Of a stretch of 64,000 bases of DNA, positions 9,087-18,527 are shown piece by piece. The stretch spans positions 3,655,766 through 3,719,765 of the forward strand of contig NZ_CP109901.1 in assembly GCF_033095805.1 (NCBI RefSeq). The letters are read 5' to 3'. How positions within the stretch are numbered: position 1 is the first letter of the stretch; every line of letters begins with the position of its first letter. The notes beneath the pieces are model-generated. The model did not search any database, was not told the origin of the DNA, and saw only the letters and a list, made by a program, of their open reading frames with translations. Both the position numbers and the translations under genes were made by a program. The DNA comes from Serratia sp. UGAL515B_01 (lineage in GTDB: Bacteria; Pseudomonadota; Gammaproteobacteria; Enterobacterales; Enterobacteriaceae).

Positions 9087-10520
9087 TTACAACAAGCGTT
9101 GATAAAGCGACAAATAATCTTTTGCCGCAACTTGCCAGCCAAAATCAAGACTCATGGCATAGCGTTGTACGTGCCGCCACTCTTTAGGTCTGCTCCACAA
9201 CACCAGCGCACGCCGAATGGCATTACCCAGTGCGATGGCATCACAGTCATCAAATACAAATCCGCTGGCGGTCCCATCAGCCAGATTCTCCAGCGCACAA
9301 TCAACCACCGTATCCGCCAACCCACCGGTACGACGCACCAGTGGCAATGTGCCATACTTCAGGCCATACAATTGTGTTAACCCACAAGGTTCAAAACGGC
9401 TCGGCACTAGAATGACATCTGCCCCACCGATAATTTGGTGGGATAGTGACTCGTTATAACCAATCTGCACGCCAATCTGCTCTGGGTAATCGGCAGCCGC
9501 TGCCAGGAACGCCTGCTGCAACACTGCATCACCGGAGCCTAGCAGCGCCAATTGCCCCCCTTTCGCCAACAAGCCGGGCAAAGCTTCCAGTACCAAATCC
9601 AACCCTTTCTGGCTGGTTAAACGACTCACCACTGCAAACAACGGTAGCGATTCATCCTCTTTCAACCCCATACTTTTTTGCAAATGGATCTTGTTTTTAG
9701 CTTTTTCTTTCAGACGTTCAGCATCGTAACGCGCCACTAGGCATGTATCTTGGGATGGTTCCCAAATGTTTTCATCTACACCATTAAGAATGCCGCTCAA
9801 TCTTCCTTGTCGCTGGCGATCCTGCAGTAACCCCTCCATACCATAACCAAATTCTGGCAGCGTAATTTCACGCGCATAGGTCGGGCTGACGGTAGTAACA
9901 TGATCGGCATAGTAAAGGCCTGCTTTCAGAAAGGATATTTGCCCATAAAATTCAAGACCATAAACATTTAAGAACGACGAAGGTAGCCACAACTCCTGTA
10001 GATGATGAGCTGCAAACAACCCCTGATAGGCTAGATTATGTACGGTGAAGATCGAGCGCGCCGGGTAACCATTAGCAGCTAGGTAAGCACAGGCTAACCC
10101 CGCATGCCAGTCATGAGCGTGTATCAACTGCGGACGCCAGTAACGATCAAGACCTTTAGCCATCTCACAAGCCATCCAGCCCAGCAAGGCAAAGCGCCAA
10201 TGGTTGTCGGGATAAGCGCTCATCGATTGGTCATGGTATGGGCTACCCGGGCGGTCATATAACCAAGGGGCATCAATCAGGTAAACACTCACACCGTGAT
10301 AAGTGCCGTAACGCAGGCTTACGCGCCCGGCAAAGGAGTCGACCTCCGCGACAAGCACCGTATCTGGAATACCATTGCGTACGTCAGGAAACGCCGGTAA
10401 CAGCACCCGAACGTCCGCTCCCTCAGCAATCTGTGCCGTCGGTAATGCTCCTACTACGTCTGCAAGCCCACCTGTTTTGAGCAATGGGTACATTTCAGAA
10501 CATACGTGTAAAACCTGCAT
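9087..10520 (-). CDS. glgA: Glycogen synthase (ADP-glucose)
   Basis: 477-aa GT5 glycosyltransferase that transfers glucose from ADP-glucose to the non-reducing ends of alpha-1,4-glucan. The ADP-glucose-binding motif KTGGLADV is at residues 15-22; HAHDWHAG, FTVHNLAYQG, GVDENIWEP and VPSRFEPCGLTQLYGLKYGT (C-terminal nucleotide-binding fold) all follow. ATG 10520 follows AGGAG at 5 nt; a TTG/ATA extension upstream is rejected. Fourth gene of the glycogen operon, 84 bp after glgC. Confidence 0.96.
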   Translation of the reverse strand: MQVLHVCSEMYPLLKTGGLADVVGALPTAQIAEGADVRVLLPAFPDVRNGIPDTVLVAEVDSFAGRVSLRYGTYHGVSVYLIDAPWLYDRPGSPYHDQSMSAYPDNHWRFALLGWMACEMAKGLDRYWRPQLIHAHDWHAGLACAYLAANGYPARSIFTVHNLAYQGLFAAHHLQELWLPSSFLNVYGLEFYGQISFLKAGLYYADHVTTVSPTYAREITLPEFGYGMEGLLQDRQRQGRLSGILNGVDENIWEPSQDTCLVARYDAERLKEKAKNKIHLQKSMGLKEDESLPLFAVVSRLTSQKGLDLVLEALPGLLAKGGQLALLGSGDAVLQQAFLAAAADYPEQIGVQIGYNESLSHQIIGGADVILVPSRFEPCGLTQLYGLKYGTLPLVRRTGGLADTVVDCALENLADGTASGFVFDDCDAIALGNAIRRALVLWSRPKEWRHVQRYAMSLDFGWQVAAKDYLSLYQRLL

Positions 10521-10604
10521 TATCACTCCTGAAATTCGCTAATAACTTCTCTGCGGAGAGGGTGGATGCAGAACACTGCATCCACGGGTTTGCAAGCAAA
10601 ATAC

Positions 10605-11882
10605 CTACAGCTTTGACAACATTTCACGCGTGACGAGTACGATCCCCTCTGCCGAGCGATAAAAACGTCTGCTGTCTTCATCCGCATTTTCGCCAATCAC
10701 CATCCCTTCAGGAATATGGCAGGCTCGGTCAATGATGCAGCGACGCAAACGGCAGGAGCGACCAATGTTCACATCCGGCAGTAAGACTGAAGAATCGATA
10801 GTACAGAATGAGTTAACTCTGACACGCGAGAATAAGACCGAATGAACCACAACCGAACCCGAGACGATACACCCTCCCGCCACCAATGAGTTCATGGTCA
10901 TACCATGGCTACCGGATCGATCCTGTACAAATTTGGCGGGTGGCAGGGGTTCCATATAGGTTCGGATAGGCCATGCGCGATCATACATATCCAGCTCTGG
11001 CGTAACCGAAGCCAGATCGAGATTAGCACGCCAGTATGCCTCAAGCGTGCCCACATCCCGCCAATAGGGTGGCAATTCAGGATTGGAGGTGACACAGGAC
11101 AATGTGAACGGGTGTGCCCACGCAGCCTTTTGCGCCGTGATTTTTGGGATCAGATCTTTACCAAAGTCATGACTGGAGTCTGGATTGGACATATCCTCTT
11201 CCAGCAGTTTGTAAAGATAACTGGCGTTAAAAATATAGATCCCCATGCTGGCAAGCGACATTTGTGGATTACCCGGCATTGCAGGTGGGTCCATCGGCTT
11301 CTCAAGGAACTCGAGGATAAGATCGTTATCGTCCACCTTCATGACACCAAATTCGCTGGCCTCTTTACGTGGCACGGGAATACAGGCCACTGTACATTGC
11401 GCCCCTTTTTCCACGTGGTCGAACAACATGCGCGAATAATCCATTTTGTAGATATGATCGCCAGCCAGGATCACAACGTACTCCGCCTCATAGCGGCGGA
11501 TAATATCAAGGTTCTGATAAACGGCATCCGCAGTCCCTTTGTACCAATGCTCTGTACTGAGCCGCTGTTGAGCTGGCAGCAGATCGACAAACTCGTTCAT
11601 TTCCTCGTTAAGGAAAGACCAACCGCGCTGTATATGTTGCACCAAGGTATGCGAATGGTATTGGGTAATCACGCCCATACGGCGGATACCTGAATTCAGG
11701 CAATTTGACATAGCAAAGTCAATAATGCGGAACTTACCACCAAAATGTACCGCAGGCTTCGCCCGGGTAGAGGTTAAATCTTTCAAACGCGAGCCACGAC
11801 CACCAGCCAGAATCAGGGCGACGGATTTATTCGGCAGTTGGCGCGCCAACATCAGGGGGTCTTTATTTTCAAACCTAACCAT
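10605..11882 (-). CDS. glgC: Glucose-1-phosphate adenylyltransferase
   Basis: 425-aa ADP-glucose pyrophosphorylase, the committed step of glycogen synthesis (ATP + glucose-1-P to ADP-glucose). The nucleotidyltransferase signature GGRGSRL is at residues 27-33, with WYKGTADAVYQNLD, the catalytic-Asp region LAGDHIYKMDY and a C-terminal left-handed beta-helix. The enzyme aligns without gaps to E. coli GlgC at the N-terminus, where residue 39 is Thr (DLTSTRAKP) in place of the E. coli Lys39 that binds the activator fructose-1,6-bisphosphate. Starts 10 bp after glgX stops. Confidence 0.97.
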   Translation of the reverse strand: MVRFENKDPLMLARQLPNKSVALILAGGRGSRLKDLTSTRAKPAVHFGGKFRIIDFAMSNCLNSGIRRMGVITQYHSHTLVQHIQRGWSFLNEEMNEFVDLLPAQQRLSTEHWYKGTADAVYQNLDIIRRYEAEYVVILAGDHIYKMDYSRMLFDHVEKGAQCTVACIPVPRKEASEFGVMKVDDNDLILEFLEKPMDPPAMPGNPQMSLASMGIYIFNASYLYKLLEEDMSNPDSSHDFGKDLIPKITAQKAAWAHPFTLSCVTSNPELPPYWRDVGTLEAYWRANLDLASVTPELDMYDRAWPIRTYMEPLPPAKFVQDRSGSHGMTMNSLVAGGCIVSGSVVVHSVLFSRVRVNSFCTIDSSVLLPDVNIGRSCRLRRCIIDRACHIPEGMVIGENADEDSRRFYRSAEGIVLVTREMLSKL

Positions 11883-11892
11883 AGCTGACTCC

Positions 11893-13878
11893 TTAATTTT
11901 TCTTTGCCAGCACGCAAACAGAATGCGCAGCCTGGCACCAGGCGGTTAAAGTCGCCCGCGAATCGTCCTGAGTAAAGGGGGCAACAACCCGCCACTCCCC
12001 CTCAGGTAATGTCATCTCGACAGCGCAGGGGGTCGCATTGATCACCAGCAACCAACATTGCGACAGACGGACCTGTAAATACCGCTCTCCCTGTTCCCAC
12101 TCCTGTGCACTGAGTGGTTGCCCATACACGTTCAACCACTGCACACTGCCATCTCCTTCCTGCCACCAGCGATCTCCTTGTAATGCGGGTATTTGCTGGC
12201 GCAGGCGGATCAATGCGGCGGTGTATGCTGTGAGGGAATCATCCGCCTTGGCCCAGTTGAGCCAGGTGGTTTCGTTATCTTGACAGTAAGCATTGTTGTT
12301 GCCTTGCTGGCTATGCCCATGCTCGTCACCGGCCAACAGCATCGGCGTTCCTTGGGACAGCAATAACGTGGCAAGAAGCGCACGCTGACTGGCCTTGCGG
12401 CGTTGCAAAACGGCATCGTCGGCAATCGGGCCTTCGACGCCGTGGTTACAGCTAAAGTTACGGTCAGTACCATCACGGTTTCCTTCGCCGTTAGACTGAT
12501 TATGCTTCTGGTTGAAACTCACCACATCCTGCAAAGTAAATCCATCGTGGGCAGTCAACATGTTAATGCTGGTATGGGGCGCACGCCCACGTTGGTTAAA
12601 TATCTCGCTGGAGGCAGCAAAACGATGGGCAAATTGACCAAGTGACAAATCGTTCTGCAGCCAGAAACGACGAATATCATCACGGAAATGATCATTCCAC
12701 TCGGCAAAACGACCAGGAAATGCGCCGACCTGATATCCCCCAGGACCAATGTCCCAAGGTTCGGCAATCAGTTTACAGCGCCCAAGCGTATCGTCCGCGA
12801 GCATCGCTTGAAACAGCGGAGCATCGCGGTCAAATGCCGGTGTTCGGCCTAATACTGTGCCAAGATCGAAGCGGAAACCGTCGACATGGCACTCTTCTAC
12901 CCAAAAACGCAGACAATCCATTACCCACGCAACGCCTGCTGGCTGATCTAACCGCAACGTATTACCGCAGCCGGTGGCGTTATCGTAATGACCCTCAGGC
13001 GTTAGCCAGTAGTAACTTGCGTTATCAATGCCACGAAACGACAACGTTGGTCCATCAGCATCCAGTTCTGCGCTATGGTTGAACACAACATCGAGAATCA
13101 CTTCAATCCCCGCTTTGTGCAAAGCTTTTACCGCATCGCGGAATTCACGCAACGGCGTCATATCGGTAGCCAAACTGCTATAACGATTATCCGGCGCAAA
13201 AGGCGCCAGCACGTTGTATCCCCAATAATTGATTAGCCCCAGGCGCTGTAAACGCGGTTCAGTGGTGTGCTGTTGAACGGGCAATAGTTCCAGCGCCGTA
13301 ATCCCCAACCGTTTGAAATAGGCAATCATCACTGGGTGGCCCAACGCAGCAAAACTACCGCGCAATGCCGCAGGGATCTCCGGGTGCAGCAACGTTAGGC
13401 CCCGAACATGAGCCTCGTAGATAACCGTCTTGCTCCAAGGCGTTGCTGGCGGGCGATCATCTTCCCAATCGTACCGTTCATCGATCACCACGCACTTTGG
13501 CATTAACATCGCACTATCATGAGGTTCCGGATGATCGTACCCCCCATGCAAATACAGATGGTCGGCTACCGGGCCTTCTACCGCACGCGCTGCCGGGTCA
13601 AGAAGCAGTTTATTGGCGTTAAAACGGTGCCCATGCTGGGGTTCGAACGGCCCATGCACCCGAAAACCATAACGTTGCCCCGGTTTTCCGCCTGGCAAAT
13701 AACCATGCCAGATGTTCCCACTGCGAGCAGGTAGAGGTATGCGTGTTTCTCGATATTGTTCGTCGAACAGACAGAGTTCTACCTGTGTAGCATGCGCAGA
13801 AAACAGCGTGAAATTGACGCCACTACCGTCGTAGTAAGCCCCTAAAGGCGCAGCGATACCAGGCATCAACAGCGTCAT
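11893..13878 (-). CDS. glgX: Glycogen debranching enzyme
   Basis: 661-aa GH13 isoamylase-type enzyme that hydrolyses alpha-1,6 branches in phosphorylase-limited glycogen. It has an N-terminal CBM48-like domain (PLGAYYDGSGVNFTLFSAHA), then the catalytic barrel with VIYEAHVRGLT, nucleophile Asp in GFRFDLGTVLGR (~340), acid/base Glu in LIAEPWDIGPGG (~375) and the third acid in LTAHDGFTLQD (~445). The start codon overlaps the glgB stop by one base (TAATG on the minus strand), a sign of translational coupling. Length matches E. coli GlgX (657). Confidence 0.96.
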   Translation of the reverse strand: MTLLMPGIAAPLGAYYDGSGVNFTLFSAHATQVELCLFDEQYRETRIPLPARSGNIWHGYLPGGKPGQRYGFRVHGPFEPQHGHRFNANKLLLDPAARAVEGPVADHLYLHGGYDHPEPHDSAMLMPKCVVIDERYDWEDDRPPATPWSKTVIYEAHVRGLTLLHPEIPAALRGSFAALGHPVMIAYFKRLGITALELLPVQQHTTEPRLQRLGLINYWGYNVLAPFAPDNRYSSLATDMTPLREFRDAVKALHKAGIEVILDVVFNHSAELDADGPTLSFRGIDNASYYWLTPEGHYDNATGCGNTLRLDQPAGVAWVMDCLRFWVEECHVDGFRFDLGTVLGRTPAFDRDAPLFQAMLADDTLGRCKLIAEPWDIGPGGYQVGAFPGRFAEWNDHFRDDIRRFWLQNDLSLGQFAHRFAASSEIFNQRGRAPHTSINMLTAHDGFTLQDVVSFNQKHNQSNGEGNRDGTDRNFSCNHGVEGPIADDAVLQRRKASQRALLATLLLSQGTPMLLAGDEHGHSQQGNNNAYCQDNETTWLNWAKADDSLTAYTAALIRLRQQIPALQGDRWWQEGDGSVQWLNVYGQPLSAQEWEQGERYLQVRLSQCWLLVINATPCAVEMTLPEGEWRVVAPFTQDDSRATLTAWCQAAHSVCVLAKKN

Positions 13879-16061
13879 TACACCCCCCGCAACAGGTAAA
13901 CCGTTGCTAAAGGTGGCACCATTACGCTGATCGAGTGTTCACGCCCATGACTACCGATCGGTTCCGAGACTACCCGCCCTTGATTGCCAGCATTGCTACC
14001 GTGATAATGGAACGAATCGGTATTTAGAATTTCCTGATATTCACCTGGGCGGGAAATACCAATACGATAATCATGGCGAGGTACCGGGGTAAAATTGCTG
14101 ATGGCAATCAACTCATTCCCCTGCGAGTCATAACGTGCAAAGGCAAGCACCGAGTTTTCATGGTCGTCCACCACCAGCCATTCAAAACCGCCGGGACGAT
14201 AATCACACTCATACAATGGAGCATTGTGCTGATAGCAGTGGTTAAGATCGCGTACCAATCGTTGCACACCGTGATGCCAACTATCATCTCCTTCCAGCAA
14301 ATGCCAATCCAGGCTGGTATCGAAATTCCATTCACGCCCTTGCGCAAACTCACAGCCCATAAACAGCAATTTTTTCCCCGGATGTGCCCACATGAAACCG
14401 TAATATGCCCGGAGGTTGGCAAATTTTTGCCAGGCGTCACCCGGCATTCGATCCAGAATCGAACATTTACCATGCACGACTTCATCATGTGAGATAGGCA
14501 ACACGAAGTTTTCTGTATGGGCATAGAGCATGCCAAAGGTCATCAGATTGTGATGATATTTACGGTGTACTGGGTCGCATTTCATGTAGCTGAGCGTGTC
14601 ATTCATCCAGCCGAGATCCCACTTATAATGGAATCCTAAACCATTAGCATCAGGCGGTAACGTAACGCCGGGATAATCGGTAGACTCCTCCGCCAGCGTC
14701 ACTACACCAGGCCGCTCCTTACCCACCATCTGATTGGTATAGCGCAGGAAGGAAATCGCCTCCAAATTCTCCTTACCACCATAATAATTAGGCACCCACT
14801 CGCCATCTGCACGACTGTAGTCACGGTAGATCATCGACGCAACCGCATCGACTCGCAGACCATCGATACCAAAACGTTCAAGCCAGTAGAGCGCATTACC
14901 CGCCAAATAGTTGCGGACCTCATGACGACCGTAGTTGTAAATCAGTGTATTCCAGTCCTGGTGAAACCCTTCGCGCGGGTCGGCATATTCATACAACGCA
15001 GTCCCGTCAAAATTTGCCAAACCATGAGCATCACTGGGGAAATGCCCCGGAACCCAATCGAGGATCACATTGATCCCTGCTTCATGAGCAGCAGCAACAA
15101 AGGCTTTAAATTCTGCGGGTGTACCGAAACGGCGTGTAGGCGCATATAAGCCCAGAGGCTGATAACCCCAACTGCCATCGAACGGATGTTCATTGATTGG
15201 CAAAAGCTCAATATGAGTGAATCCCATCTCTTTAACATAAGGGATTAATTGCTCAGCAAGCTCTTGGTAACTTAGCCAGAAATTATTGTCAGTATGGCGA
15301 CGCCAAGAGCCCAAATGCACTTCATAAATCGAGATTGGACGATCAAAATCATTGGCCCGTCTTCTCTCTGATGTGTTTTCCACCACCGCAGGCAGCGACG
15401 TGATTAATGATGCCGTTTCTGGTCGCATTTGCGCCTCAAAGGCGTAGGGATCGGCTTTTAATTGAAGATTACCGTAGCAATCAATGATCTCGTATTTATA
15501 CAGTTGCCCAGCTTTTACCCCTGGTAAAAACAGCTCCCAGATGCCGTTCTCCCGGCGCAAACGCATAGGATGCCGTCGGCCATCCCAGAAGTTGAATTCA
15601 CCAACAACAGATACCCTTTGGGCATTCGGTGCCCATACGGCAAAGCTGACGCCTTCAACACCATCCAGCACACAAGGATGTGCGCCTAGATGCTCATAAG
15701 GCCGTAGATGGGTTCCCTCCGCTAATAACCAGCTGTCAATATCTTGCAACAAAGTACCAAAACGATAAGGGTCTTCGAGGATTTGCTGATGATCGCTCCA
15801 ACTCACTGTAAGTTGATAACGGAAGGGATTTTTACGACGGGGGACGATGGCACTAAAAAAACCGCGAGCATCTTCACAATTTAGCTGCACCAGGCGCTTA
15901 CCCGTTTTGCTCTCTATCAGCCATACTGCTCCGGCATCTGGCAACAAAGCGCAGATCTGTAACCCACGTTCGGTAACATGCATGCCAAGCAATGAAAAAG
16001 GATCTGCATAGTGACCAGAGATTATCTGATTAATCACGTCACGTTCGGGAAGTACAGACAT
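13878..16061 (-). CDS. glgB: 1,4-alpha-glucan branching enzyme
   Basis: 727-aa GH13 enzyme that cuts alpha-1,4 chains and reattaches them as alpha-1,6 branches. Two N-terminal CBM48-type regions precede the barrel. Catalytic residues are visible: nucleophile Asp in DGLRVDAVASMIY (~405), Glu in TLAEESTDYPGV (~458) and Asp in ISHDEVVHGK (~526). ATG follows AAGGAAG at 6 nt. First gene of the glycogen operon; its promoter should lie in the 450 bp upstream. Confidence 0.97.
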   Translation of the reverse strand: MSVLPERDVINQIISGHYADPFSLLGMHVTERGLQICALLPDAGAVWLIESKTGKRLVQLNCEDARGFFSAIVPRRKNPFRYQLTVSWSDHQQILEDPYRFGTLLQDIDSWLLAEGTHLRPYEHLGAHPCVLDGVEGVSFAVWAPNAQRVSVVGEFNFWDGRRHPMRLRRENGIWELFLPGVKAGQLYKYEIIDCYGNLQLKADPYAFEAQMRPETASLITSLPAVVENTSERRRANDFDRPISIYEVHLGSWRRHTDNNFWLSYQELAEQLIPYVKEMGFTHIELLPINEHPFDGSWGYQPLGLYAPTRRFGTPAEFKAFVAAAHEAGINVILDWVPGHFPSDAHGLANFDGTALYEYADPREGFHQDWNTLIYNYGRHEVRNYLAGNALYWLERFGIDGLRVDAVASMIYRDYSRADGEWVPNYYGGKENLEAISFLRYTNQMVGKERPGVVTLAEESTDYPGVTLPPDANGLGFHYKWDLGWMNDTLSYMKCDPVHRKYHHNLMTFGMLYAHTENFVLPISHDEVVHGKCSILDRMPGDAWQKFANLRAYYGFMWAHPGKKLLFMGCEFAQGREWNFDTSLDWHLLEGDDSWHHGVQRLVRDLNHCYQHNAPLYECDYRPGGFEWLVVDDHENSVLAFARYDSQGNELIAISNFTPVPRHDYRIGISRPGEYQEILNTDSFHYHGSNAGNQGRVVSEPIGSHGREHSISVMVPPLATVYLLRGV

Positions 16062-16512
16062 TATATTCTTCCTTTAGTTAAGAGCATGACTTTAAAAGGC
16101 TACACTGACAGCAAAGAAGCCATTGGGTCTATCATGCAATTGATTTGCTACCTAAAGCGTGATTTCGGTCGGTTATTAGCTAATCCATTACCGCCCCAAG
16201 CTATAGTTTCGCTCTTTATGGTTATTTTTCGGACAAGCCATCACCATTTACGGCGACTTTATTCAACAACCGGTTAAGCATAGCCAATGCCAGCGAAAAA
16301 ATTGCCGCATAACGAAGGAAAATTCTTTATCGGAAAATCAGCAGAATTAACGACACATTGTGTTGTTATTTACCTGCAAAAGTAAGTATTTAAAGGCGAA
16401 ACCTCCCCGCTCGTTCGACGCTTTCACACGCAACGCACCCAAGAACAGAAGAGTTTAAAACAAGACGTTCAAGGGCTGTAAGAACCCAGCCCTCAGGAAA
16501 TTCAGTTTAAAG
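16062..16512. other. Intergenic region between asd and glgB
   Basis: 451 bp, AT-rich in its right-hand (asd-proximal) half. It should contain the glgB promoter and the end of the asd transcript. Apart from the hairpin at 16472-16493 I see no gene, RNA or clear operator. Confidence 0.6.
16472..16493 (-). terminator. Weak hairpin downstream of asd
   Basis: AGGGCTG / CAGCCCT stem (16472-16478 with 16487-16493) just after the asd stop on the minus strand. There is no U-tract, so termination may be factor-dependent. Confidence 0.45.
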
Positions 16513-17616
16513 CTACAGTAGGATACGCAGCATGCGGCGTAGCGGTTCCGCTGCTCCCCAAAGTAACTGATCGCCAACGGTAAACGCAGAAAGATATTCT
16601 GGCCCCATATTCAACTTACGTAGACGGCCAACAGGCGTATTCAAGGTTCCGGTCACTGCAGCAGGCGTTAGCTCACGCATAGTCAGTTCGCGGTCATTGG
16701 GGATCACGCGTACCCAATCGTTGTGCGTTGCCAACATTTGTTCAATTTCTGGCAAAGAAACATCTTTCTTCAGCTTCAGAGTAAAAGCCTGACTATGACA
16801 GCGCAGCGCACCAACACGTACACACAAGCCATCTACCGGAATGGTCATTGATGTGTCGAGTATTTTGTTGGTTTCCGCTTGTCCTTTCCACTCTTCGCGG
16901 CTCTGACCATTATCCAACTGCTTATCAATCCAAGGAATAAGACTACCTGCCAAGGGAACGCCAAAGTTATCGGTCGGCAACTTACCGGAACGGGTTGCTT
17001 CAGTCACTTTACGCTCAATGTCCAAGATCGCCGAGGCTGGATCCTGAAGCTCTTTCGCCACGTCCGCATGCAGCATACCCATTTGGGTCAACAATTCACG
17101 CATGTGACGAGCCCCTCCTCCGGACGCAGCCTGATAAGTTGCCACAGATGCCCACTCCACCAGATCGTTGGTAAACAGGCCTCCTAAAGACATCAACATC
17201 AAGCTAACGGTACAATTACCACCAACAAAGGTCTTGATGCCCTTGTTCAATCCTTCCTTGATCACCATACTGTTTACAGGATCAAGAATAATGATTGCAT
17301 CATCTTTCATACGTAAAGAAGAAGCTGCATCGATCCAATAGCCTTGCCAACCAGCTGCCCGCAGCTTTGGGTAGATTTCATTAGTGTAATCACCGCCTTG
17401 GCAGGTAATGATAATATCAAGTTCGCGTAGTGCCTCAACATCGTAGGCATTCTGCAGCGTGCCCTGCTGGCCACCGAAAGCCGGTGCAGCAGCGCCATGC
17501 TGTGAAGTGGAAAAGAATACTGGCCGAATGGCGTCAAAATCGCGTTCTTGCGACATGCGTTGCATGAGTACGGATCCGACCATTCCACGCCAACCAATGA
17601 AACCAACATTTTTCAT
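16513..17616 (-). CDS. asd: Aspartate-semialdehyde dehydrogenase
   Basis: 367-aa NADP-dependent enzyme that reduces L-aspartyl-phosphate to the semialdehyde, feeding lysine/DAP, threonine and methionine synthesis. N-terminal NADP fold VGFIGWRGMVGSVLMQRM; catalytic Cys near residue 135 in VGGNCTVSLMLMSLGGLF; catalytic His in VRVGALRCHSQAFT. ATG 17616 is preceded by AGGA at 8 nt and matches the E. coli N-terminus; a further 12-codon upstream extension is rejected. In E. coli asd also sits between glgB and yhgN. Confidence 0.96.
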   Translation of the reverse strand: MKNVGFIGWRGMVGSVLMQRMSQERDFDAIRPVFFSTSQHGAAAPAFGGQQGTLQNAYDVEALRELDIIITCQGGDYTNEIYPKLRAAGWQGYWIDAASSLRMKDDAIIILDPVNSMVIKEGLNKGIKTFVGGNCTVSLMLMSLGGLFTNDLVEWASVATYQAASGGGARHMRELLTQMGMLHADVAKELQDPASAILDIERKVTEATRSGKLPTDNFGVPLAGSLIPWIDKQLDNGQSREEWKGQAETNKILDTSMTIPVDGLCVRVGALRCHSQAFTLKLKKDVSLPEIEQMLATHNDWVRVIPNDRELTMRELTPAAVTGTLNTPVGRLRKLNMGPEYLSAFTVGDQLLWGAAEPLRRMLRILL

Positions 17617-17891
17617 ATCTATAGTCCTGCCTTGGAGGATGACTATGCCCAAAACCTTAAGGCCTCAGTGTTACCATCGGCAGTCAAGACAAGAGACATA
17701 GCTAAATTATAAGTTGTGTGCGATATCTTCCCACCTTACAAAATGTCGGCGCAGGCGCAAAGTGAATTTATTCGATAGAGAAACGATTATCAGCAATCCT
17801 GCTTATACTCTATCGCTGTGGCTTACCTAAAAACTGCGATACAAAATCTATAGTATTAGCGTATTGGGCGTTATTTGACGTTGAGGTAAAA

Positions 17892-18485
17892 ATGACAGAA
17901 ATGATTTCAGCAACGATATTGCTGTTCTTAATCATGGACCCACTTGGTAACCTGCCGATTTTCATGTCGGTGCTTAAGCACTTGGAGCCACGTCGCCGTC
18001 GGATTGTATTGATCCGTGAATTATTAATTGCACTGTTGTTGATGCTTATTTTCCTGTTTGCTGGCGAACGCATTCTGGCATTTCTTAATCTCCGCACTGA
18101 AACAGTCTCAATATCCGGCGGAATTATCATGTTCCTCATCGCTATCAAAATGATATTCCCATCTAAAGAGGGCAATAGTACCGGACTTTCAGCTGGCGAA
18201 GAACCGTTCCTGGTGCCACTCGCTATCCCATTAGTGGCAGGGCCGTCAATTCTGGCGGCGTTGATGTTGCTTTCACATCAATATCCAAATCAACTTTTAC
18301 ACCTGGTGGGAGCATTGCTGATTGCTTGGGCATTGTCTGCCGCGATATTGTTATTATCGAACCTGTTTTTCCGTTTGCTGGGGAGCAAAGGCCTAAGCGC
18401 ATTGGAAAGGTTAATGGGGTTAATTCTAGTTATGCTTTCCACCCAGATGTTCCTGGATGGCATCAGAGCCTATATGAAACTGTAA
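17892..18485 (+). CDS. yhgN: MarC-family inner membrane protein YhgN
   Basis: 197-aa integral membrane protein with about six hydrophobic segments (ATILLFLIMDPLGNLPIFMS, LLIALLLMLIFLFAGERILAF, VSISGGIIMFLIAIKMIF, PLAIPLVAGPSILAALMLLS and others). The MarC-family pattern MDPLGNLPIF...GG-I-MFLIAI..P.AIPL-AGP is clear. Function is unknown; despite the name the family is not an established drug pump. Divergent from asd as in E. coli, convergent with gntT. Confidence 0.9.
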   Translation: MTEMISATILLFLIMDPLGNLPIFMSVLKHLEPRRRRIVLIRELLIALLLMLIFLFAGERILAFLNLRTETVSISGGIIMFLIAIKMIFPSKEGNSTGLSAGEEPFLVPLAIPLVAGPSILAALMLLSHQYPNQLLHLVGALLIAWALSAAILLLSNLFFRLLGSKGLSALERLMGLILVMLSTQMFLDGIRAYMKL

Positions 18486-18491
18486 CATGTT

Positions 18492-18514
18492 GAGCACAGC
18501 GGACCACTGTGCTC
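18492..18514. terminator. Hairpin between yhgN and gntT
   Basis: Perfect 8-bp stem GAGCACAG / CTGTGCTC between the convergent ends of yhgN and gntT. Short T content on either side makes it a plausible bidirectional terminator. Confidence 0.6.
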
Positions 18515-18527
18515 TTACCATGCGGGC

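Noticed and set aside
10905..11693. 262-codon open frame opposite glgC
   Set aside because: Antisense shadow of glgC; composition is not protein-like.
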